NCBI GenBank assembly: GCA_012842935.1
Contig: DUSC01000022.1
Span: forward strand, 1 to 64,000
DNA: 64,000 nucleotides
Reading direction: 5' to 3'
DNA from: Hyphomicrobiales bacterium
Lineage (GTDB): Bacteria > Pseudomonadota > Alphaproteobacteria > Rhizobiales > Rhizobiaceae
Positions 21,577 through 34,409 of this stretch are shown here, one piece after another (the first letter of the stretch is position 1; each line of letters starts with the position of its first letter). The translations under genes and the position numbers were made by a program. Under the pieces are notes generated by a model that saw nothing but the letters and a program-made list of their open reading frames with translations, was not told the DNA's origin and ran no database searches.

Positions 21577-23118
21577 TCAATCGGCCCGGTAGACCGAGAC
21601 CACCCATCCCAGACGCTTGGCCATGTGCACCGAGGTCGGGACGAGCGCGACGCGCACCGACCGTAGCAGGACCTCGTCCGGTGGCGGGCCGTCGCCGATC
21701 TCGACCAGCAGAACGGGTCCCGGGTCGTTCGCCATCCAGGGGCGCGTCAGTTCGAAATGGTCGCGCGGGTGCTGGGGATCGGGTCGCCAGGCCTTCACGG
21801 TCAGCCCGCTGTCGCGCAGCTCGTAGACCATCGAGGCGGTCAGGCCCCGCTGGGTGAAAACGACCGTGTCGATGTCCTGCTCGTCCGCGATCCGCCGCAC
21901 CTTCGCTGCGAGGTCGCCCCAGCCGCGCATCTTGCCGAGTTCGCTGCCGAGCGGTCCCCAGGTCACGACGCCGGCCAGCATGCCCGAAAAGGCTGCGCCG
22001 ACGAGCACGACCGCGGCGATGTCGATGGTCGCGCGGATACCCCGCCTCCAGTCGAGCGCAAACATCGCGGCGGTTCCCAGGATTGCCGCGGCGGGAAAGG
22101 CCGTGGCCGCCCAGTTGCCATTGGCCCGTGCAACGAATGCCTGCAACGAGATCAGCGCGAAGACGGGCAGCGAATGATATGTCAGCAGCCGTCGCGCTCG
22201 TTCGTCGACGCCGCCGGCCTTCACCGCGAGCGCCAATCCGTAGGCCGCGAACGCCACCGGACCAAGGATCACCGCCTGTGTGGCAACGAATTCGAGCAGG
22301 CCGAGGAAATTCGGGAATCGCGACACCCCCGCCGCATTGTCCCGTGTGTGCGCGAAGGTGGCGAAGGCATGATCCGCGTTCCACACTATGTTCGGCGCGA
22401 TCAGCGCAGCCGCGAGCGCAAGACCGGCGACCGTTCCCGGACTGAGCAACGCACGGCGCGCCTCCCTATCGGCGATCCCGTAGAGCACGAAGCACAGCGG
22501 CAGGTAGATCATCGCATACTTGGCATTGAGGCCGAGGCCCACGGCGAGGCCGAGCAGCAGTCCATCGGCCAGGGACGGCCGCTCGACGTGGCGCACGATG
22601 GCGAGGAGGCCGAGTGTCCAGAAGAAGAGCAGGGGCACGTCCGTCGACATCAGCGTCGCCGACACCGACACGCCCGGCATGGTGCCGTAGATGATCGCCG
22701 ACCAGAAGGCGATGCGCCGGTCGAACAAGCGCAACGCCACGGCGTAGACCAGCAGCGACGTAGCGAAATGGAGGATCGGCGCCGGATAGCGCACGCAGAA
22801 GGGCTGATCGCCGCAGACCGACGTGCCGGCCGCAATGAGCCAGGCTATCAGCGGCGGCTTCGTGAAGTAGCCGAAGGCCGGCTCCCGGGACCAGACCCAG
22901 TACTGTGCCTCGTCGAAGTAGAGTTCGGCGTTCGATAGGGCAAGACCGACGAGGCGGATGGCGAGCACGGCGCCCAGGACCGCCAGCAGCGTGAGGAACC
23001 GCGGTTCGATCCGCAGCATCCGGTTCGCTCTTCTGGTCAGCACGTCTTCCGGCAATGGCGCACCTGCTCCGCTTGAAGGCCCGCGCGGTCGATTATCCGA
23101 TTGGGCCGTCATCGCCAA
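21577..23118 (-). CDS. Glycosyltransferase family 39 (ArnT/PMT-like) membrane protein
   Basis: LYFDEAQYWVWSREPAFGYFTKPPLIAWLI; multiple TMs; 513 aa. Confidence 0.88.
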   Translation of the reverse strand: MAMTAQSDNRPRGPSSGAGAPLPEDVLTRRANRMLRIEPRFLTLLAVLGAVLAIRLVGLALSNAELYFDEAQYWVWSREPAFGYFTKPPLIAWLIAAGTSVCGDQPFCVRYPAPILHFATSLLVYAVALRLFDRRIAFWSAIIYGTMPGVSVSATLMSTDVPLLFFWTLGLLAIVRHVERPSLADGLLLGLAVGLGLNAKYAMIYLPLCFVLYGIADREARRALLSPGTVAGLALAAALIAPNIVWNADHAFATFAHTRDNAAGVSRFPNFLGLLEFVATQAVILGPVAFAAYGLALAVKAGGVDERARRLLTYHSLPVFALISLQAFVARANGNWAATAFPAAAILGTAAMFALDWRRGIRATIDIAAVVLVGAAFSGMLAGVVTWGPLGSELGKMRGWGDLAAKVRRIADEQDIDTVVFTQRGLTASMVYELRDSGLTVKAWRPDPQHPRDHFELTRPWMANDPGPVLLVEIGDGPPPDEVLLRSVRVALVPTSVHMAKRLGWVVSVYRAD

Positions 23119-23140
23119 TGCCGGGCGAACCCCCGTCGCC

Positions 23141-24061
23141 CTATTGTGATGTGTCGCCCTCTTCCTCGGGCGCCATGTCCTGCTCGGCCATGACCTCTTC
23201 GCGAAGCTCGTAGGCCTCGCCGGTCCACACCCAATGACTCGGCGTGGTACTGCCGACCATCGGCAGGGAGACGACGTTCGGGAAACCGCCGTTCGTCACG
23301 CCGCGGTCGAGATGGATGAGGGATCCCTCGGTGTTGTAGACGAGCTTCCATTCCGTGCCGGCACCGGTTCGCGCGAAGCCCGCGACGGTACAGCCCGAAA
23401 GCCCGTAATAGCTCGTCGAGCCGCACAGCGACGCGAAGAGCAGCGCCTTGCCTTCGCCAAGGTCGACGCTCGCGGCCGCCAGTTCCGGGCTGGTGCCCGA
23501 CCAGGCGCGGAACAGGTCCGCCTCTTCGGCAAGCAGGGCAGAGGCAACCGGTACGGAGGGATCGGCCGGACTCAGCGTGAGGCGCTCGAAGGCCGACATG
23601 TCGACCTGGCTGCAGCGCGGGGCGATCGCGTCGATCGTGTCGCGCGAACCTCTCAGCGAGAAGGTCGCTTCGTGCCTGTTGCCGCCTTCGCCGACGACGA
23701 CGCCCATGCGCGCCGCCTCGCGCAGCGGCTGCAGGATCCCGAACGGCACCTCGACATCCAGCGCCCCGTCGAGCCGCACCGCCTCGACGGCGAATGGCTC
23801 GCCGCCGACGGTCAGGACGCCTGCCGCCCGCTCCGGCGCTTCGGCCGATGTGCCATCCAGCCTGAACAGGAAGCTCCAGCGCTGTTCGATGCAGTAAAGG
23901 GTGGCTCCGGCGATTCCCCTGGACGATTGCGGCTGGGGCAGCAGCGCGACGGCGCCCGAACCGGCCTCCTGCCACCGGTCGGCCGCCGGTGCCGCGGCGG
24001 CGGCGCCGGCGGACGAAAGGCCTGCGAGGCACGCTGCTACGATTGGTCCGAACGGTTTCAA
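23141..24061 (-). CDS. Hypothetical secreted protein
   Basis: 306 aa ORF with signal peptide [25 protein letters not shown] and acidic C-terminus; no family recognised. Confidence 0.7.
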   Translation of the reverse strand: MKPFGPIVAACLAGLSSAGAAAAAPAADRWQEAGSGAVALLPQPQSSRGIAGATLYCIEQRWSFLFRLDGTSAEAPERAAGVLTVGGEPFAVEAVRLDGALDVEVPFGILQPLREAARMGVVVGEGGNRHEATFSLRGSRDTIDAIAPRCSQVDMSAFERLTLSPADPSVPVASALLAEEADLFRAWSGTSPELAAASVDLGEGKALLFASLCGSTSYYGLSGCTVAGFARTGAGTEWKLVYNTEGSLIHLDRGVTNGGFPNVVSLPMVGSTTPSHWVWTGEAYELREEVMAEQDMAPEEEGDTSQ

Positions 24062-24220
24062 GCGGTCGTCCCTCCGGGTCGCGGCTCGATCTGCACGAAT
24101 CAGGGGAGTCTATCGGCGCCCGGTGCGGCGGCAAGCCCATTCTGCCGCGGCGGACGGGCTTGCCTGTCCGCGAAGGGCCGTGATAGCTGGCGCAAAACCA
24201 TCTCCGGACGGAAGCGCAAG

Positions 24221-25447
24221 ATGTCGAAGTGGAAAGGTGTCAGGAAGGTCGTGCTCGCCTATTCGGGAGGTCTCGACACATCCATCATCCTCAAGTGGCT
24301 GCAAATCGAACTCGGCGCCGAAGTCGTCACCTTCACCGCCGACCTCGGCCAGGGCGACAGCGACCTCGAGCCGGCCCGCCGCAAGGCCGAGATGATGGGG
24401 GTCAGGGAGATCTTCATCGAGGATGTGCGCGAGGAGTTCGTCCGCGATTTCGTCTTCCCGATGTTCCGCGCCAACGCGGTCTATGAAGGAACCTATCTTC
24501 TCGGCACCTCGATCGCCCGGCCGCTGATTTCCAAGCACCTCGTCGACATCGCGCGTCAGACCGGTGCAGACGCCGTCGCTCACGGCGCCACGGGCAAGGG
24601 CAATGATCAGGTTCGCTTCGAGCTTTCCGCCTACGCCCTCAATCCCGACATCAAAGTGATCGCGCCGTGGCGCGACTGGTCGTTCAAGTCGCGCACCGAC
24701 CTGATCGACTTTGCCGAGAAGCACCAGATCCCCATCGCCAAGGACAAGCGGGGCGAAGCGCCCTTCTCGGTCGACGCCAACCTCCTGCACTCCTCTTCCG
24801 AAGGCAAGGTGCTGGAGGATCCGTGGCAGGAGCCGCCGGAATATGTGCACCAGCGCACGATCTCGCCGATGGAGGCGCCCGATCGCGTGACCGAGATCGT
24901 CATCGGCTTCGAGAGGGGCGACCCGGTATCGATCGACGGCAAGGAGATGTCGCCGGCTGCCCTGCTCTCCGCCCTCAACGACCTCGGCCGCGACAACGGC
25001 ATCGGCCGGCTCGACCTCGTCGAGAACCGCTTCGTCGGCATGAAGTCGCGCGGCGTCTACGAGACGCCCGGGGGCACGATCCTTCTCGCGGCACATCGCG
25101 CCATCGAGTCGATCACGCTCGACCGCGGAGCCGCGCATCTGAAGGACGACATCATGCCGCGCTATGCGGAGCTGATCTACAACGGCTTCTGGTTCTCGCC
25201 GGAGCGCGAGATGCTGCAGGCGTTGATCGACAAGAGCCAGGAAGACGTCGAGGGCGAGGTCCGGCTGAAGCTCTACAAGGGCAATGTCATCGTCTCCGGC
25301 CGCCGCTCGCCCAAGTCGCTCTACCGCAACGACCTCGTCACCTTCGAGGATGATCGCGGCGCCTACGACCAGAAGGACGCCGAAGGCTTCATCCGCCTGA
25401 ATGGCCTCAGGCTGCGGACGCTGGCGGCGCGCAACCGCCGGCGCTGA
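24221..25447 (+). CDS. argG: Argininosuccinate synthase
   Basis: [53 protein letters not shown]; start at MSKWKGV. Confidence 0.97.
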   Translation: MSKWKGVRKVVLAYSGGLDTSIILKWLQIELGAEVVTFTADLGQGDSDLEPARRKAEMMGVREIFIEDVREEFVRDFVFPMFRANAVYEGTYLLGTSIARPLISKHLVDIARQTGADAVAHGATGKGNDQVRFELSAYALNPDIKVIAPWRDWSFKSRTDLIDFAEKHQIPIAKDKRGEAPFSVDANLLHSSSEGKVLEDPWQEPPEYVHQRTISPMEAPDRVTEIVIGFERGDPVSIDGKEMSPAALLSALNDLGRDNGIGRLDLVENRFVGMKSRGVYETPGGTILLAAHRAIESITLDRGAAHLKDDIMPRYAELIYNGFWFSPEREMLQALIDKSQEDVEGEVRLKLYKGNVIVSGRRSPKSLYRNDLVTFEDDRGAYDQKDAEGFIRLNGLRLRTLAARNRRR

Positions 25448-25497
25448 CACGGACTTGTTTCCTGTTGCGTCGGGCGATTCCCTTGTGGATCGGACGA

Positions 25498-25533
25498 GGG
25501 GCGGCGCAGCCGTGTGCAGGCCGCCCCTGATTC
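25498..25533 (+). terminator. Possible terminator after argG
   Basis: GGGGCGGC ... GCCGCCCC perfect 8-bp arms 51 nt after the stop; weak T-tract. Confidence 0.4.
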
Positions 25534-25576
25534 CGCCCGTCCATGCCCCCACCTCCCGTCGCCGTGGGGATCGGAC

Positions 25577-26368
25577 TCACTCCCCGTCGATGGCGTCCGC
25601 CATGATGGCGATGGCCTGCTGGTAGACCGAGGCCGAGTTCCAGCCGGCGATCGCTTCGAGGTTGGCGCTCGCCCGGCCGCCGCGATATCCATGCGCGCGC
25701 AGGAAGTTGGCCGTCGACGCGAGCGCGGTCGCCTTGTCTTTCAGGTTCATGTTGCCGACGCCGTAGGCGAGGATGTTGCCCGGCAGGAACTGGGTATGGC
25801 CGAATTCCCCATGCGCCGCGCCAACCGTGCTGGGGCTCAGCACCCCGCGGTCGACGAGCTTGAGGGCGGCAATGGCGTGTGGCGTGAAGAATTCCGGACG
25901 ACGGCAGTCATAGGCGAGCGTGACGATCGCCGAAATCGTGTTCTGGTTGCCCATGGCCGCGCCGAAACCGGTCTCCATACCCCAGATGGCGATCAGCGGA
26001 CCGGCGGGCACGCCGTAGCGGCGCTCGATGTCCGCAAACAGTTCCGCGTTCGTCTTCTTGAGGGTCCGGCCTTTCGAGATGATGGCCGCGCCGCCGCGCC
26101 GCTTCATGAAGGACTCGACATCGCCGCTGAAGGCCTTCTTCACCGCCCGGTCGACCTTGATGGTGGCAGTGGCGTATTGCGCGCCGGCGAGCGCCTGAAG
26201 CCCCTTGTTCTTGACGCCGGCGGCCTTGGCCACCTGCGCGAATTCCTGCTTCCAGGCCTCGAAGCCGCTGGCGTCCTTGCCGCAACTCGCCGCTTGCGCC
26301 GCACCGGCCGAAATCGCGATCGCCATTGCGGCCGCCGCCAGCATCTTCACCTTGGCAATTAGCCCCAT
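25577..26368 (-). CDS. Lytic murein transglycosylase (MltB/Slt35-like)
   Basis: GVPAGPLIAIWGMETGFGAAMGNQNTISAIVTLAYDCRRPEFFTPHAIAALKLVDRG ... GEFGHTQFLPGNILAYGVG; start chosen at MGLIAKVK. Confidence 0.92.
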   Translation of the reverse strand: MGLIAKVKMLAAAAMAIAISAGAAQAASCGKDASGFEAWKQEFAQVAKAAGVKNKGLQALAGAQYATATIKVDRAVKKAFSGDVESFMKRRGGAAIISKGRTLKKTNAELFADIERRYGVPAGPLIAIWGMETGFGAAMGNQNTISAIVTLAYDCRRPEFFTPHAIAALKLVDRGVLSPSTVGAAHGEFGHTQFLPGNILAYGVGNMNLKDKATALASTANFLRAHGYRGGRASANLEAIAGWNSASVYQQAIAIMADAIDGE

Positions 26369-26533
26369 TCCGATCTCCTTGTTGCCCGAGCGGTCCCTGA
26401 CACCGCCACCATCGAGATTAGCTGCCCATGACACGGTTAAGAACAGGTTTGCGGCAGAACGAAGTCACACTGGTGTGAACGGCAATACTGCACTAGGATC
26501 AATATGTTGGTCCCGCTTCACCGGAGGTTCGGA

Positions 26534-27781
26534 ATGAACGACGTCGATGTTGTGGTCGTCGGCGCAGGATCGGCCGGACTTGCAGCCGCCAAGACGCTTC
26601 GAGCTGCGGGGCTTTCGTTCGTCGTCCTCGAAGCCATGAATCGCATCGGCGGCCGGGCGTGGACCACGACCGAGCATTTCGGCGTGCCGTTCGACATCGG
26701 CTGCGCCTGGCTGCATGCCGCGGACCGCAACCCCTATTTCGACGATGCCAGGGCGGCCGGTTGGACGCTCTATCACCACGACATGAACGTGGATCACCTC
26801 TATTTCGGCAAGCGGCAGGCGACGGAAGACGAGGAGGCTGCGATGAGGATCGCGGACTTGCATCTGTCCGACCTCGTCGAAAGGCATACCGGCACCGACG
26901 ACAGGGTTTCGTCGCTGCTCGCCAGCGGGCACCTGGCACGGGCAGCGGCGACCTTCGCCGGCCCCATGGATTTCGGCAAGGACTATGACGAGATTTCCGT
27001 CGCCGATTTCAAGTCCGCTGCCGATCTCGACCCCAACTACATCACGAAGGAGGGTTTCGGCGCACTCGTCGCCCGTTTCGGCGCCGACGTGCCGGTCGAA
27101 TTGTCGACACCGGTGCGACGAATCCGCTGGGATGCGCCCGGCGTCGCCTGCGAGACCGATCGCGGCTCGGTTCGCGCCAGAGCGGTGATCGTCACCGCAT
27201 CGCCGGCGGTGCTGGCTTTCGAGGAGATCGATTTCACGCCGGACCTCCCCGACTCCCACGTCAAGGCATTCTTTGATCTGCCGATGGGCATGCTGACCAA
27301 GCTGCCCGTCGAGGTCCGCGGCACGCGCCTCGGCCTGGAACCGTTCGACGACCTGCTCGTCGAACGGCGCGCCCAGCACGACATCTACTTCCTTTGCTTC
27401 CCCTTCGACCTCGACCTGATGGTGGGTTTCGTCGGAGGCGATTTCGCTTGGGAGATGTCGGCGGCGGGTGTCGAGGCCGGTATCGACTTCGTTTCCGATC
27501 GCCTTTGCGACATCTTCGGCAATGATCTCCGCAAACGGATCGGCCGGGCGACGATGACGAACTGGGCCGGCGAACGCTGGGTACGCGGTGCCTACGCCGC
27601 GGCGCGACCCGGCCAGGCGGGAGCGCGGGCCGTCCTCTCCGAACCGGTGGCGAATCGTATCTTCTTCGCTGGGGAACACCTTGCCGGGCCGCTCATCCAG
27701 ACCTGCGCCGGGGCGCGGCTATCCGGCGAGGCGGTCGCGCGGCAGGTGATTTCTGCCCTGTCGCCCGACCATTCCTTGTAG
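26534..27781 (+). CDS. FAD-dependent flavin amine oxidase family protein
   Basis: VVVVGAGSAGLAAAKTLRAAG dinucleotide fold, MNRIGGRAWTT, FFAGEHLAGPLIQTCAGARLSGEAVA. Confidence 0.92.
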   Translation: MNDVDVVVVGAGSAGLAAAKTLRAAGLSFVVLEAMNRIGGRAWTTTEHFGVPFDIGCAWLHAADRNPYFDDARAAGWTLYHHDMNVDHLYFGKRQATEDEEAAMRIADLHLSDLVERHTGTDDRVSSLLASGHLARAAATFAGPMDFGKDYDEISVADFKSAADLDPNYITKEGFGALVARFGADVPVELSTPVRRIRWDAPGVACETDRGSVRARAVIVTASPAVLAFEEIDFTPDLPDSHVKAFFDLPMGMLTKLPVEVRGTRLGLEPFDDLLVERRAQHDIYFLCFPFDLDLMVGFVGGDFAWEMSAAGVEAGIDFVSDRLCDIFGNDLRKRIGRATMTNWAGERWVRGAYAAARPGQAGARAVLSEPVANRIFFAGEHLAGPLIQTCAGARLSGEAVARQVISALSPDHSL

Positions 27782-27843
27782 TTGGCCCTGCGGCCGGAAC
27801 TCGGCCGACCTTGGTCCCCCATCCCCGTTTCCGAAGGACATCA

Positions 27844-28788
27844 ATGCATATCGCCGTTGTCCTCGACCAGAAGGTGCCCTGCGTTGGCTATGGCGGAACC
27901 GAGCGGCAGGTCGACTGGCTGATCACGGAGCTCGTCCGGCGGCGTCACCGCGTCACCCTGATTGCCAGACCGGGCTCGGCCCACGCTTGCTGCGACGTCC
28001 GCCATGCCACGAGCCTGACAGACGTCGCGCGCGCCTTGCCGGCCGACGCCGATGTCGTTCACAGCCATGGCTGGCACGACGCAGATCCGTCGCGGCCGTC
28101 CGTGAAGACCTTCCACGGGAACCTCAAGGAGGGTGAGGTTATCACTGGGAACTGCAGCTTCGTCAGCGCGCGGCACGCCGAAATCCACGGCCGCCGGACG
28201 TTCGTCTACAACGGGTTTCCCGTCGACTCCTATCGTCTCGCCGCCCGAAAGACACCGAGTCTGCTGTTTCTCGCCGGCATCGCGCGGCCCGGCAAGGGCC
28301 TCCACGACGCCGTGCGGCTTGCCCGGAAGTTCGATTTCCGCCTCGACATCGCCGGCGGATCGCGCTGGAAGCTTCTCGGCCGCAGCCGTGCCCGGCGCGA
28401 ACTCCTGTTCCTACGCACGCTGTCTTCGCGATTCACCTTCCACGGCATAGTCGATGGCGAGGAGAAGCTGTCCCTGCTGGGCCAGGCGCGGGCCTTTCTC
28501 AATCCGGTCCGCTGGGAGGAACCGTTCGGCATGGCGCCGGTGGAAGCCATGCTTTGCGGCACGCCCGTCCTGGCGACGCCGCGCGGTGCCATGCCCGAAG
28601 TGGTTCAGGGAGACGGCGGCCGCCTGTTCGAGAGTGACGCCGAATTCGCCGCCGCGCTCGGCGCGGTCGGGGAAATACCCCCTGCCCGCTGCCGCGACTA
28701 CGCCGCCGACCGTTTCCCGATCGCCCGGACGGCTGAGCGCTACCTCGAGCTTTACCGGCGCGTGCTCGACGGCGAAACCCTGCCCTGA
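27844..28788 (+). CDS. Group 1 family glycosyltransferase
   Basis: GYGGTERQVDWLITELVRRRHRVTLIA, NPVRWEEPFGMAPVEAMLCGTPVLATPRGAMPEVV. Confidence 0.93.
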   Translation: MHIAVVLDQKVPCVGYGGTERQVDWLITELVRRRHRVTLIARPGSAHACCDVRHATSLTDVARALPADADVVHSHGWHDADPSRPSVKTFHGNLKEGEVITGNCSFVSARHAEIHGRRTFVYNGFPVDSYRLAARKTPSLLFLAGIARPGKGLHDAVRLARKFDFRLDIAGGSRWKLLGRSRARRELLFLRTLSSRFTFHGIVDGEEKLSLLGQARAFLNPVRWEEPFGMAPVEAMLCGTPVLATPRGAMPEVVQGDGGRLFESDAEFAAALGAVGEIPPARCRDYAADRFPIARTAERYLELYRRVLDGETLP

Positions 28789-28964
28789 CGCGGTTTCGGC
28801 TGTTTCCTTGACACTCCGGCATGCGTGGAGTATGGAGCCGCCGGCAATCCGGCGTGGGGCCTCCCTGCGCCGGTTGTTCTTTGGACCCGGAAAAGACTGA
28901 CAAAAAGACGGCCGGACCGTTTCGGACGATCCAGTAAGGCCGACCGAACAGCGAAAGGCAAGAA

Positions 28965-29567
28965 ATGTTCGCAGTCATCAAGACCGGTGGCAAGCAGTAT
29001 CGCGTTGCCGCCAACGACCTCCTGAAGGTCGAGAAGCTCGCCGGAAACGCCGGCGACATCATCGAATTTGCGCAGGTTCTCGCCGTTGGCGAGGGCGACA
29101 ATGCCGAGATCGGCAGCCCGTTCGTCGCCGGTGCAGTGGTCACTGCGGAAGTGGTCGAGCAGGGGAAGGCGAAGACCGTCATCGCCTTCAAGAAGCGCCG
29201 CCGGCAGAACTCGCGCCGCACCCGCGGCCACCGTCAGCTGCTCACGACCGTGCGCATCGCCGAGATCCTGACGGGTGGCGCCAAGCCGGCCGGGAAGGCC
29301 GCCGCGAAGAAGGAAGCGAAGGCCGAGGCGCCCGCCGCGGCTGCAGCGCCGCTGTTCACCGCGCCGGCGGGCGAGGGCGACGACCTCGTCGTCATCAAGG
29401 GTATCGGCCCGGTCGCAGCGGGTCAGCTGAAGGAGCAGGGCATCACCACCTTCGCCCAGCTGGCGGCGCTTTCCGACGCCGACATCGAGAAGATCGACGC
29501 CAACATGCCGTTCAGCTCCGATCAGATCCGGGACTGGCGCGAGCAGGCGAAGGAACTGTCGAAGTAA
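28965..29567 (+). CDS. rplU: 50S ribosomal protein L21 with C-terminal helix-hairpin-helix-like extension
   Basis: [26 protein letters not shown]21 domain, then Ala/Lys linker, then [36 protein letters not shown]. Confidence 0.96.
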   Translation: MFAVIKTGGKQYRVAANDLLKVEKLAGNAGDIIEFAQVLAVGEGDNAEIGSPFVAGAVVTAEVVEQGKAKTVIAFKKRRRQNSRRTRGHRQLLTTVRIAEILTGGAKPAGKAAAKKEAKAEAPAAAAAPLFTAPAGEGDDLVVIKGIGPVAAGQLKEQGITTFAQLAALSDADIEKIDANMPFSSDQIRDWREQAKELSK

Positions 29568-29641
29568 CGACGGGCTTGAATCGGGGGCCGAACGCCCTCA
29601 TAAGGGATTGAAGCGCCCGCGAGGCGCAAAGGAGCACAAAG

Positions 29642-29911
29642 ATGGCACACAAGAAAGCTGGCGGTTCGTCGCGCAACGGTCGCGATTCCGAGTCCAAGCG
29701 CCTTGGCGTGAAGAAGTTCGGCGGCGAGCAGGTCGTGGCCGGCAACATCATCATTCGTCAGCGCGGCACCAGGTGGCACGCCGGCTCGAACGTCGGCATG
29801 GGCAAGGACCATACCCTGTTCGCGCTCGAGGCCGGTGCCGTCGCATTCGCCAAGAAAGCCAATGGCCGAACCTACGTGTCGGTAAACCCGACCGCAGAAG
29901 CCGCGGAGTAG
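29642..29911 (+). CDS. rpmA: 50S ribosomal protein L27
   Basis: [43 protein letters not shown]. Confidence 0.98.
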   Translation: MAHKKAGGSSRNGRDSESKRLGVKKFGGEQVVAGNIIIRQRGTRWHAGSNVGMGKDHTLFALEAGAVAFAKKANGRTYVSVNPTAEAAE

Positions 29912-29980
29912 CCGGTTCCGCACCACGACACCGGCGCCCATCTCGGGGACCGGTGTCCGGAGGAATCCGGAAAAGGGATC

Positions 29981-30010
29981 AGGGGAGATGGGTCGCCATC
30001 TCCCCTTTTT
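29981..30010 (+). terminator. Intrinsic terminator of the rplU-rpmA operon
   Basis: AGGGGAGATGG-GTCG-CCATCTCCCCT followed by TTTT; 11-bp perfect stem, tetraloop, T-tract. Confidence 0.9.
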
Positions 30011-30028
30011 CTTTGTCCGGAGGAAATC

Positions 30029-30574
30029 ATGCACGTCCTCGTCACGACCCGCCTCACGCTACGCCCGCCGGCTTATCCGGACGCGGAGGATATCGCGCTC
30101 TGGCTGTCCGATCCGGCCGTGGCACGCATGCTCGGTCCGGTCCCGCACCCCTATGCGACGGCCGATGCCCGGCAGTGGATCGACCAGGTTCGGAACCGGC
30201 CGCGGGATCTCGTCCACACCATCCACCGGGAAAGGCTGATCGGCGTCGTCTCGATCGAAGGCGTCGGCGAAGCACCGCGACTCGGCTACTGGCTCGCCGC
30301 GCCCTGGCACGGCCGCGGCTTCATGACGGAAGCCGTAAGGCGGCTGCTCGTCCATGCCTTTGCCGACCACGGTCTGCCGTTCGTCCGCTCGTCGGTCTTC
30401 GCCGACAATCCGGCATCCCTCCGCGTGCAGACGAAGCTCGGCTTCGCCGTGACAGGACGTGGCGAAACCTGGTGCCGCTCGCGCGGAGAGACCGTCCCCA
30501 CATGGACGACGGAGCTTGCCGCGGAAGCCTTCGCCGCGGCGGAACTGGAGCGGCGCGGCAAGGCGGCGGCCTGA
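30029..30574 (+). CDS. GNAT family N-acetyltransferase (RimJ/RimL type)
   Basis: TTRLTLRPPAYPDAEDIALWLSDP ... GYWLAAPWHGRGFMTEAVRRLL ... NPASLRVQTKLGF. Confidence 0.93.
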   Translation: MHVLVTTRLTLRPPAYPDAEDIALWLSDPAVARMLGPVPHPYATADARQWIDQVRNRPRDLVHTIHRERLIGVVSIEGVGEAPRLGYWLAAPWHGRGFMTEAVRRLLVHAFADHGLPFVRSSVFADNPASLRVQTKLGFAVTGRGETWCRSRGETVPTWTTELAAEAFAAAELERRGKAAA

Positions 30575-30601
30575 CCGGCGGGACATCTGGAGGACAGCGA
30601 A

Positions 30602-31192
30602 ATGGTTGCCGAGAAGGAAGACCTCGAAGACGAAAGTCCGTCGATCGACTGCCCGGTGCTGATCACCGAGCGTCTGGTCATGCGTCCACCCCACGAGGAC
30701 GACGTGGCCGACCTCGTCAGGCTCGCCAACAACAGGCGCATCGCCGAGATGCTGGCGCGCATGCCGCATCCCTACGGCGAGGCCGAGGCCCGCGCCTTCG
30801 TCGCCATGGCGCGGCAGAAGGGCCGTCCCGGCGCCACCTACGCGGTGACGCTCGCGGAGACGGGATCCTTCCTCGGCTGCGCCGGGCTGAACGCCACGGA
30901 CCGAGGCCTGGAGATGGGCTACTGGATCGGCGAACCCCACTGGAAGAAGGGCTACGCCACCGAGGCCGCGCATGCGCTGGTCGACCTCGCCTTCCGCGTC
31001 ACGGGCATCGAGGCGCTCCACGTGTCATGCCGGGTCGTCAATACGGCGTCGCGGCGGGTGATCCACAAGTGCGGCTTCCAGTACGCCGGCCAGGGCATGC
31101 TCAACTCGATCGTCGCCGGCCAGGTGCCGGTCGAGCGCTACCGTCTCGACCGCAAGACGTGGATCAGCCTCAGGAGCTGGGGCCGTTCGTGA
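30602..31192 (+). CDS. GNAT family N-acetyltransferase (RimJ/RimL type)
   Basis: ITERLVMRPPHEDDVADLVRLANN ... GYWIGEPHWKKGYATEAAHALVDLAF ... NTASRRVIHKCGF. Confidence 0.93.
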   Translation: MVAEKEDLEDESPSIDCPVLITERLVMRPPHEDDVADLVRLANNRRIAEMLARMPHPYGEAEARAFVAMARQKGRPGATYAVTLAETGSFLGCAGLNATDRGLEMGYWIGEPHWKKGYATEAAHALVDLAFRVTGIEALHVSCRVVNTASRRVIHKCGFQYAGQGMLNSIVAGQVPVERYRLDRKTWISLRSWGRS

Positions 31193-31212
31193 AACGGCGG
31201 CGCCGTCGGATG

Positions 31213-32073
31213 TCAGCCGAAGGTCGTCCAAACCGGGCGGTGGTCGGAACCGACGGCGCCGGTGTCGACCGTGCACGACTTCACCCGCGGGGCAAGCCCG
31301 GCATGGACGAAGCAGTAGTCGAGGCAGCGCCGGCGCCTCGGATCGTCGGGCCGCTTCGGGTCGATCCAGGTGATCCGCTCGGCCTCGGCGGCCTGCGACG
31401 CATCGACCGGAAACGAAGCGCGGCGGGCAATGCCGAACTCGACATCGCGCAGGCCGGTCATGGCGACGTATTCGGGCGAGCCCGGCTGCAGGTTGAAGTC
31501 GCCCATCAGCACGAATTCCTCGGGATGCGGCGGCTCGGGAAAACCCATCTGCGTGGTTCCGCTGATGGCGCCGCCCTCGACCGCATAGGCGAGCACCTTG
31601 TCGACCAGCCAGCGGATCTGGGCGATGCGCTCGCTCGGGCTCGTATGGTCGAGATGCACCGAATAGAAGCGCACCGGGCCGAACGGCGTGCCGATCATCG
31701 CCTCCAGGGCGCCGCGCTGCAGGTTCAGCCGGTCGAAGGTGCGCATGCGCGGCAGGAGCAGGTTGCGCGAGGCGAGGATAGGCGTCTTCGACAGGACCAT
31801 GTTGCCGAATTCGAAGTGGCGGGTGACGGCCCGGCCGGCCTCGACCGACGAACCCATCTCGACGCTGCAGGGCGCGCCGTAGGCGCAGAAGTACTCGGGA
31901 AGCTGCTCCCGGAGCTCGGCGACCATGTCGCGGCCGCCATTGTTCGGATTGTTGCGCGAGACCTCCTGCAGCGCGATCACGTCCGCCCCGCGAACGGCAT
32001 CGGCAATGCGTGCGATGTCGTAGCGGCCGTCGAGACCGATACCGTACTGGACGTTGTAGGTGACGCATTTCAT
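31213..32073 (-). CDS. Endonuclease/exonuclease/phosphatase family protein
   Basis: MKCVTYNVQYG, DVIALQEVSRN, VLMGDFNLQPGS, VGSDHRPVWTTFG. Confidence 0.93.
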   Translation of the reverse strand: MKCVTYNVQYGIGLDGRYDIARIADAVRGADVIALQEVSRNNPNNGGRDMVAELREQLPEYFCAYGAPCSVEMGSSVEAGRAVTRHFEFGNMVLSKTPILASRNLLLPRMRTFDRLNLQRGALEAMIGTPFGPVRFYSVHLDHTSPSERIAQIRWLVDKVLAYAVEGGAISGTTQMGFPEPPHPEEFVLMGDFNLQPGSPEYVAMTGLRDVEFGIARRASFPVDASQAAEAERITWIDPKRPDDPRRRRCLDYCFVHAGLAPRVKSCTVDTGAVGSDHRPVWTTFG

Positions 32074-32143
32074 GGCGTTTCGGTCTCCCTCGATAGGCAC
32101 AGGCGACGAATCCGCTCTCGCGCGGACGCCTCGCATGCGTTAG

Positions 32144-34404
<2,261 letters not shown>

Positions 34405-34409
34405 CGACG

